Of a DNA stretch of 64,000 bases, positions 58,459 through 64,000 are shown in pieces; position 1 is the first letter of the stretch; each line of letters starts with the position of its first letter. Both the position numbers and the translations under genes were made by a program. Source of the DNA: Aquisalinus luteolus (GTDB taxonomy: Bacteria; Pseudomonadota; Alphaproteobacteria; Caulobacterales; Parvularculaceae); NCBI RefSeq assembly GCF_009712425.2, contig NZ_VCJR02000001.1:1-64000 (forward strand), given 5' to 3'. A model generated the notes under the pieces. That model was not told the DNA's origin. It was given only the letters and a program-made list of their open reading frames with translations, and did no database searches.

Positions 58459-59712
58459 ATGTCCAGTATAAACTTCAACCATAGTGCCCTTGTCGCCCTT
58501 GATACCCTGAAAGGGATCAACAACGATCTCGGTACGATCCAGTCGCAGATTTCCACCGGCAAGTCCGTTGGTTCGGCCAAGGATAATGCCGCCATCTGGG
58601 CGATTTCCAAGGTCATGGAATCCGACGTTGGCGGTTTCGCCAAGATCAGTGAATCCCTGAACCTCGGTTCTTCCTCCGTCGCCGTCGCCCGCGCCGGTGC
58701 CGAGCAGATCGAAGGCCTGCTTCAGGACATGAAGGGGCTGATCATTTCTTCGCAGGAGGAAGGGCAGGACCAGGAAAAGATCCAGACCGATATCGATCGC
58801 CTGAAAGAACAGATTTCTTCCGTTACCAACGCTGCCCAGTTCAATGGGGTCAACCTGTTGAAGGATGGTGCTGAGATGAACGTGCTGTCATCGCTGGACA
58901 GAAGCTCGACAGGTGTCGGTACCTCAAATATCATGATCAATCGCCAGGATCTGAGCACCGCCACGCAATATGTCGATACGAGTGGGGACTTCGCCTTCGG
59001 CGATACCGTGCTCTATCTCGACGCGACCCAGTCCCGCACGCTGACGCTGGACGATCCAGTCGCAGGCGTCGCCTACTCGATCGGGTTCCACGGTCTCGAC
59101 GCTGACGATTCTTCGTTTACGCAGGCGACTTACCAGAGCGGTAACACGGCCGCTGCGTCTGAGCCGCTCGCCTATGTTGCCAAGAGTACCGACACGAAGG
59201 CTGATGTCGCAACTGCCCTTGCGGCGGCCTATGCCCAATATGCGGTGGACAATGGTCTCGATACGAACGTCCTGAATTTCACCGCATCAGGCGATGACAT
59301 TATCGCCACGTCTACCGTCACCGATGGTACAGACACGATCGACGTGCACATCGATACCATCGTCAGCGACAATAACGTTGCGCGGGGCGTCCTTGCCGAT
59401 GTCGATGCGATTGATGTGACATCCGTTGCCGGTGCGACGGCGGCACTCGATACGATCGAAACCGCCATACAATCGACCGTCGATGCGGCAGCCGCCTTTG
59501 GTTCGGCCGAGAAGCGCATCGATAACCAGATCGAGTTCGTCGGCAAGCTGATGGACTCCATGAAGGCCGGCATCTCGGCCCTCACCGACACCAATATGGA
59601 AGAGGCCTCGGCCCGTCTTCAGTCCCTGCAGGTCCAGCAACAGCTGGGCGTCCAGGCGCTGTCGATCGCCAATGGCTCCTCGCAGTCAATTCTGTCGCTG
59701 TTCCGCGGCTAG
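58459..59712 (+). CDS. Flagellin 3 (divergent central region)
   Basis: 417 residues. Ends match the other three, but the central region differs (about 155-330: FAFGDTVLYLDATQ, GFHGLDADDSSFTQATYQ, ATSTVTDGTDTIDVHIDTIV). It keeps the overall pattern but has lost much of the repeat identity. Its 3' 137 bases (59536-59672) are identical to flagellin 1, suggesting conversion of the C-terminal part only. Probably forms a distinct filament segment. Confidence 0.94.
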   Translation: MSSINFNHSALVALDTLKGINNDLGTIQSQISTGKSVGSAKDNAAIWAISKVMESDVGGFAKISESLNLGSSSVAVARAGAEQIEGLLQDMKGLIISSQEEGQDQEKIQTDIDRLKEQISSVTNAAQFNGVNLLKDGAEMNVLSSLDRSSTGVGTSNIMINRQDLSTATQYVDTSGDFAFGDTVLYLDATQSRTLTLDDPVAGVAYSIGFHGLDADDSSFTQATYQSGNTAAASEPLAYVAKSTDTKADVATALAAAYAQYAVDNGLDTNVLNFTASGDDIIATSTVTDGTDTIDVHIDTIVSDNNVARGVLADVDAIDVTSVAGATAALDTIETAIQSTVDAAAAFGSAEKRIDNQIEFVGKLMDSMKAGISALTDTNMEEASARLQSLQVQQQLGVQALSIANGSSQSILSLFRG

Positions 59713-59813
59713 ACGAATGAAGGGGCGGGCGCCTTGAAGCCCGTCCCGGCCCCCGGTTTTGCCGGGTAAAACCAAGCGCAGGCAGGCCGCCAGCCCTGTC
59801 AGGCCTTCTGGTC

Positions 59814-59890
59814 CGTTAAGAATTGTTGACGGAGCTTGAGGCTTTTTTGCGTTTCTTAAGGTTGTGTTTACCAAATGCGTTAAGAAATGT
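59814..59890 (+). promoter_or_regulatory. Upstream motifs of flagellin 4
   Basis: Two copies of CGTTAAGAA-N-TGT (59814-59826 and 59878-59890), and TTCTTAA (59853-59859) facing the second copy as an inverted repeat. The same motif lies before motA. The flagellin 4 start is at 59929 with GAGGGAG upstream. Confidence 0.45.
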
Positions 59891-59928
59891 GTCCCAAAGC
59901 GGCACTTAACGATGAGGGAGCCCATCCT

Positions 59929-61188
59929 ATGTCCAGTATCAACTTCAACAAGAGCGCGCTGGTCGCGCTGGATACGCTGAAGGGGATCAGCAAGAACCTC
60001 AGCGAGATCCAGTCGCAGATCGCGACCGGCAAGAAGGTCGATTCCGCCAAGGACAACGCAGCGATCTGGGCCATCTCCAAGGTCATGGAATCCGATGTCG
60101 ACGGCTTCGCCAAGATCAACGAGTCCCTCAATCTCGGGGCTTCATCGGTTGCGGTTGCCCGGGCGGGTTCGGAACAGATCGAAGGCCTGCTGGAAGACAT
60201 GAAGGGCCTGATCATCGCCGCCCAGGAAGAGGGCCAGGACCGCGACAAGCTGCAGACCGATATCGACCGCCTGAACGAACAGATAACCTCCATTATCGAC
60301 GCGGCACAGTTCAACGGCGTCAACCTGTTGAAAGGTGGCGACGCGGTCAACATCCTCGCATCGCTCGACCGCTCCGCATCGGGCCTCGCCACCTCCAGCA
60401 TCCGCGTCGACCGTCAGGACATGAAGGCAGAACAGGTTGTCGACACCGCCGCTGGTGTCTATGCCGCCGGTACCGGCGCATCCGCCGCGACGCTGAACGC
60501 CACGCAGACGCAGGACATCACCGTCGGTACACCGACCGCCGGGGTTGCCTATTCCATCGGCCTGACGGGCACGGACGCGGATTCCTCTGCCTTTGTCCCG
60601 GCTACCTATACAACGGCAGGCACGGCAACGGGCGCCGCCAATATCGCCTATGTCGCCCGCGAAGGTGATACGGCCGCTGATGTGGCCGCCGGCCTTGCCG
60701 CAGCCTATGCCGACTATGTCGCTGATAACGGGCTGGATACGGACGTCCTGAATGTCTCCGCCGATGGCGCGACGCTGACCTTTACCTCCGGCGTCACGGA
60801 TGGCACGGACACGATCGCGGTACGGCTCGATACGGTTACCTCAGACGACAACGTTGCAAGCGGTGCCGTAACCGACGCAGCCAATATCGACGTCACAACC
60901 ACGGAAGGTGCCGCGCGTGCCCTCGCGACTATCGAACGCGCCATCCAGGCGACTGTCGATGTCGCTGCCGAATTCGGTTCCGCCGAAAAGCGGATTTCCA
61001 ACCAGATGGAATTCGTCGGCAGACTGATGGATGCGATGAAGGCGGGTATCTCCGCCCTGACGGATACAGACATGGAAGAGGCCTCGGCCCGTCTTCAATC
61101 CCTGCAGGTACAGCAACAGCTCGGTGTCCAGGCGCTGTCGATCGCAAACGCGTCGCCGCAGCAGCTGCTATCCCTGTTCCGCAGTTAA
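59929..61188 (+). CDS. Flagellin 4
   Basis: 419 residues from ATG 59929; an in-frame ATG at 59887 would add 14 residues not shared with the paralogues. Same central region type as flagellins 1 and 2 (GVAYSIGLTGTDADSSAFVP, VTDGTDTIAVRLDTVTSD), but with its own synonymous changes. The C-terminus reads ANASPQQLLSLFRS rather than ANGSSQTILSLFRG. Last flagellin before flaF. Confidence 0.94.
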   Translation: MSSINFNKSALVALDTLKGISKNLSEIQSQIATGKKVDSAKDNAAIWAISKVMESDVDGFAKINESLNLGASSVAVARAGSEQIEGLLEDMKGLIIAAQEEGQDRDKLQTDIDRLNEQITSIIDAAQFNGVNLLKGGDAVNILASLDRSASGLATSSIRVDRQDMKAEQVVDTAAGVYAAGTGASAATLNATQTQDITVGTPTAGVAYSIGLTGTDADSSAFVPATYTTAGTATGAANIAYVAREGDTAADVAAGLAAAYADYVADNGLDTDVLNVSADGATLTFTSGVTDGTDTIAVRLDTVTSDDNVASGAVTDAANIDVTTTEGAARALATIERAIQATVDVAAEFGSAEKRISNQMEFVGRLMDAMKAGISALTDTDMEEASARLQSLQVQQQLGVQALSIANASPQQLLSLFRS

Positions 61189-61271
61189 CCAATTCTTATC
61201 CACGCCAGCGATATTATCGGCTCAGGGCGTCCGGATATTAAATGAGACGGCCAGGGCAAAGGGTTATTCGA

Positions 61272-61661
61272 ATGTATAATAGTGGACTAGCTGCAAAGGC
61301 CTACGCGACCAGCAACCGGGAAACGGCTTCGGGCAAACAGATCGAGTTGAAGGTATTCTCCTCAATTACTGCCCGCATCGCTGCTGCAGATACCGATACC
61401 GTCGGCGGTTTTGCCGAACTTGCCGAAGCCATGCACGAAAATGTCCGTCTGTGGAACATCATCGCCGTCGATGTCGTCGACAGCGATAACCAGCTCTCCC
61501 AGGACCTGCGCGGCATGCTGTTGCAGCTTGCAGACTTCACCAGCCGGCACACGATGAAAGTGCTGCGCGGCGAGGCATCGCGCGACGTGCTGGTCGACAT
61601 CAACAAGGCAATGATCGGCGGACTTTCCGGGATCGTGCCTGACGCGGAGGAGGCGGCGTAA
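61272..61661 (+). CDS. flaF: Flagellar biosynthesis regulator FlaF
   Basis: 129 residues from ATG 61272 (MYNSGLAAKAYAT); the upstream ATG at 61242 is less likely. FlaF features: LWNIIAVDVVDSDNQLSQDL and LADFTSRHTMKVLRG. FlaF promotes flagellin synthesis and secretion, opposing FlbT in Caulobacter. flbT follows after 1 base. Confidence 0.92.
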   Translation: MYNSGLAAKAYATSNRETASGKQIELKVFSSITARIAAADTDTVGGFAELAEAMHENVRLWNIIAVDVVDSDNQLSQDLRGMLLQLADFTSRHTMKVLRGEASRDVLVDINKAMIGGLSGIVPDAEEAA

Positions 61662-61662
61662 C

Positions 61663-62106
61663 ATGGCTGGACTGGTACTGAACCTGCGACCGAACGAGAA
61701 GTTCATCATCAACGGCGTTGTCGTGCAGAACGGTGCCAAGCGCGCCCAGATCCGCATCGAGAATGAAGACGCCAACGTGCTGCGGGTTCGTGATGCCATC
61801 CATCCAAAGGACGTCAACACGCCGGTCAAGCGCGCCTATTACATCGCGCAGCTGCTCATCTCCTGCGATATCGAGGAAGCCGAAGGCCGCAGGAAACTGG
61901 CCGGTGCCCTTGAGGACCTGCTCGGCGTTTTCCGCATGGGCGAGCCGGCAGAGCGCCTGGCCAAGGCCGTGGAATCCCTGCAGGAGCGTCGCTACTATTC
62001 GATCATCTGCCATCTGAAGGCGATCCTGCCGGCAGAAGAAGCGCTGCTGAATTATGCCCATTCGCGTCACACGATGGGCGAGCCCCTGCTGAAACAGGCC
62101 GTGTAA
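61663..62106 (+). CDS. flbT: Flagellin mRNA regulator FlbT
   Basis: 147 residues. Starts MAGLVLNLRPNEKFIINGVV as in FlbT; later FRMGEPAERLAKAVESLQER and YSIICHLKAILPAEEALL. FlbT binds the leader of flagellin mRNA and destabilises it until the hook is built. GAGGAGG ribosome-binding site within the flaF end. Its stop overlaps the next start as TAATG. Confidence 0.93.
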   Translation: MAGLVLNLRPNEKFIINGVVVQNGAKRAQIRIENEDANVLRVRDAIHPKDVNTPVKRAYYIAQLLISCDIEEAEGRRKLAGALEDLLGVFRMGEPAERLAKAVESLQERRYYSIICHLKAILPAEEALLNYAHSRHTMGEPLLKQAV

Positions 62107-62945
62107 TGAGCTACACGCCGGTCATTCCCCTGAACGGTTATACCGGCTGGAAATTCGTGCAGCGGACTTATGACCGCCAGTTCGAGAGCTTTACCAAGTC
62201 GCCTGAAGTTGCGCGCAATATCGACTATTTCAAGGAAAACATTCGCAACGCAACGACGGTGCAGGACCTGGTCACCGACCGCCGCCTGCTGACCGTCGCG
62301 CTGGAGGCGTTTGGCCTGGGCGAAGACATCAACAAGGGCGCCTGGGTGCGCAAGATCCTCGAGGAAGGGACGCTGGACGAGGATGCCTTTGCCAACAGGC
62401 TCGGCAATCCTCAGTATCAGGAGTTTGCCCGCACTTTCGGCTATGGCAATGGCGGGTTCGACCCGACCGACAAGCAGATCGAGCGCATCATCGAGAATTA
62501 CCGCACCCGCGCCTTCGAGCAGGCGGTCGGCAATGTCGACAATGACATGCGTCTTGCCCTGAACTTCGAGCGTGAAATCGGCGCCATCGCCAATAACGAG
62601 AACCTGTCAGAGGTTGGCGGCTGGCTGAAGATCACGGCATCGCTTCCCTTGCGTGAAGTGGTCGAGGCGGCGTTCAACCTGCCCAAGGAATTTGCCCAGC
62701 TCGATCTCGACCGGCAGACTGAAATCCTTGCCGACAAGTCGTTCCAGATCTTCGGCGATAAATCCGTGTCCGCCCTGGCCGATCCGGAAAATGTCGAGAC
62801 CATGATCCGCCGGTTCCAGCTACGCCGTCAGGCGGAAAACGGACCATCGGCCCTGACACCGGGCTATAGCGCGCTGCAGGTTCTGCAGGGCGGTGGCGGG
62901 CTCGGCTCGGTCGGCATCGCAAACCTTCTGCTTTCCAATATCTGA
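62106..62945 (+). CDS. DUF1217-family flagellar protein
   Basis: 279 residues, mostly helical, with the repeated DUF1217 pattern (NIRNATTVQDLVTDRRLLTVAL, AFGLGEDI, DPTDKQIERIIENYRTRAFE, ANNENLSEVGGWLKI). These genes lie in alphaproteobacterial flagellar clusters; precise role unknown. Third gene of flaF-flbT-DUF1217, coupled by a 1-base overlap to flbT. It converges on fliI (16-base gap). Confidence 0.85.
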   Translation: MSYTPVIPLNGYTGWKFVQRTYDRQFESFTKSPEVARNIDYFKENIRNATTVQDLVTDRRLLTVALEAFGLGEDINKGAWVRKILEEGTLDEDAFANRLGNPQYQEFARTFGYGNGGFDPTDKQIERIIENYRTRAFEQAVGNVDNDMRLALNFEREIGAIANNENLSEVGGWLKITASLPLREVVEAAFNLPKEFAQLDLDRQTEILADKSFQIFGDKSVSALADPENVETMIRRFQLRRQAENGPSALTPGYSALQVLQGGGGLGSVGIANLLLSNI

Positions 62946-62961
62946 TCGGGCCAATATCTGA

Positions 62962-64000
62962 TCAGGCTTTGCCTTTGGCAGCCTCTTCAACCGCTTGCGG
63001 CTGCATGGCCAGAATCTGCATCAGCTTTTCATAGCTTTCATGGGTCGTCGCCGGGGATTTCTCCCCGATGAACTTGTCGAGCTGCGGCCAGATCCTGACC
63101 GCCTCGTCGAGCAACGGGTCGGTGCCGGGGGAATACAAACCTGCACGGATCATCGGCGCTGCCTCCTCATAGGCGCCGAGCAGCGACCGTCCACGCGAGA
63201 GGACTGCGTTCTCGGCAGCGCTCGCCGCATGGGGCAGGGAACGGGAGACGGACCGGCGCACATCGATGGCCGGGTAGCGCCCGCGTTCGGCGATCTGGCG
63301 GTCGAGCACGACATGGCCGTCGAGTATACCGCGCACCATGTCGGCGACCGGCTCTTCCATGTTCGATCCCGCGACCAGCACAGAGAAGACGGCGGTGATA
63401 TCGCCTGAACCTTCCAGGCCCGGACCCGCGCGCTCGCATAATCCGGCAACGGCGCGGAAAGTCGATGGCGGGAAGGCGCGCAAGGACGGCGTCTCGCCCG
63501 CAGACAGGGCGACCTCGCGATGGGATTCGGCAAAGCGGGTCAGGGAATCGAACAGCAAGAGCACATGCTTGCCCTGGTCGCGGAAATATTCCGCCGTCGC
63601 CATCGCCATATAGGCGGCGCGTTTTTTCAAAGGCGCCGGATCGGAAGAGGTCGCGGCAAAGACGACAGAGCGTTTCAGGCCTTCAGGGCCCAGCGCCTCC
63701 TCGGCGAAGGCGCGCACTTCGCGGCCACGCTCGCCGATCAGAGCGAGGACGACGATGTCCGCCTCCATGTGTCTGGCGAGCTCCGACAGCATGACCGACT
63801 TGCCGACGCCCGAACCCGCAAACAGGCCGAGGCGCTGGCCCTTGCACAGGGGCAGGAAGGTGTCGAGGGCACACAGGCCTGTATTCAGCCGGGTGCCCAG
63901 CGCCTTGCGTCGCGGAGCGGGCGGCGGCGGGTTCTTCAGCGGCATTTCCAGCGGACCCGCTGGTGGGCTGTTGCCCTCCGCCGTCAGGCCGAAAGGGTTG
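62962..64000 (-). CDS. fliI: Flagellum-specific ATPase FliI (N-terminus outside the window)
   Basis: The frame is open to the right edge, so about 346 C-terminal residues are seen. F1-beta-like ATPase: Walker A GLFAGSGVGKS, LIGERGREVRAFAEE, Walker B VLLLFDSLTRFAESH, and GDITAVFSVLVAGSNMEEP. The DSLTRFA and DRQIAERGRYPAIDV signatures identify FliI rather than F1 beta. It drives flagellar type III export. The ATG at 63945 is internal, not the start. Confidence 0.94.
   Translation of the reverse strand, partial: NPFGLTAEGNSPPAGPLEMPLKNPPPPAPRRKALGTRLNTGLCALDTFLPLCKGQRLGLFAGSGVGKSVMLSELARHMEADIVVLALIGERGREVRAFAEEALGPEGLKRSVVFAATSSDPAPLKKRAAYMAMATAEYFRDQGKHVLLLFDSLTRFAESHREVALSAGETPSLRAFPPSTFRAVAGLCERAGPGLEGSGDITAVFSVLVAGSNMEEPVADMVRGILDGHVVLDRQIAERGRYPAIDVRRSVSRSLPHAASAAENAVLSRGRSLLGAYEEAAPMIRAGLYSPGTDPLLDEAVRIWPQLDKFIGEKSPATTHESYEKLMQILAMQPQAVEEAAKGKA

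Overview
The window looks like chromosome of a flagellated alphaproteobacterium related to the Caulobacterales/Maricaulales/Parvularculales group. This rests on family content: FlaF and FlbT next to tandem flagellins, a DUF1217 flagellar protein, an FnrL-type regulator, and a Caulobacter/Xanthomonas-type TonB receptor beside tryptophan-halogenase-like genes. I cannot name genus or species. No rRNA, tRNA, CRISPR array, transposase or integrase was seen.

Region 1 (about 1-11,380) is an accessory, island-like segment. It holds the start of a CzcCB-type heavy-metal efflux operon, a MerR-family metal sensor with two matching 19-bp-spacer promoters, and two cation-diffusion-facilitator proteins. 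Next comes a 1,276-residue protein joining a restriction-endonuclease-like domain to a STAND-type NTPase and a long helical region, a candidate anti-phage defence protein. It is followed by an ArdA antirestriction protein, an unknown small protein and a MobC/relaxase pair. The relaxase appears to carry histidine where MOBP enzymes usually have the catalytic tyrosine.

Region 2 (11,380-14,390) has an unknown secreted protein, an AlkB-like dioxygenase, and a CsoR-type sensor downstream of a glutaredoxin-MauE fusion with a CsoR-like palindrome at its promoter.

Region 3 (14,500-29,210) is a carbohydrate locus. A Tat-dependent small subunit, a GMC oxidoreductase and a DUF1080 lipoprotein suggest glycoside 3-oxidation. 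A LacI regulator, a GH115 alpha-glucuronidase, a large TonB receptor and two flavin-dependent halogenase-like proteins suggest uptake and debranching of glucuronoxylan. Repeated CAATCGAT-centred palindromes around lacI, GH115 and the receptor look like one LacI regulon.

Region 4 (29,210-38,590) is microaerobic physiology: cydDC divergent from cydABX (including a 44-residue cydX), an Fnr regulator, hemN and a ROK sugar kinase. FNR-type boxes lie in the cydD/cydA and hemN/ROK gaps.

Region 5 (38,590-64,000) is a flagellar cluster: flgI, flgL, flgK, flgE, motB, a divergent fliM-like gene, motA, an unknown periplasmic repeat protein, flgFGAH, fliL-like, flgD, fliK, a flgJ-like gene, a flgN-like gene, four tandem flagellins, flaF, flbT, DUF1217 and the 3' part of fliI. 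The flagellins show a gene-conversion-like identical tract, and motA and the fourth flagellin share an upstream 13-bp motif.
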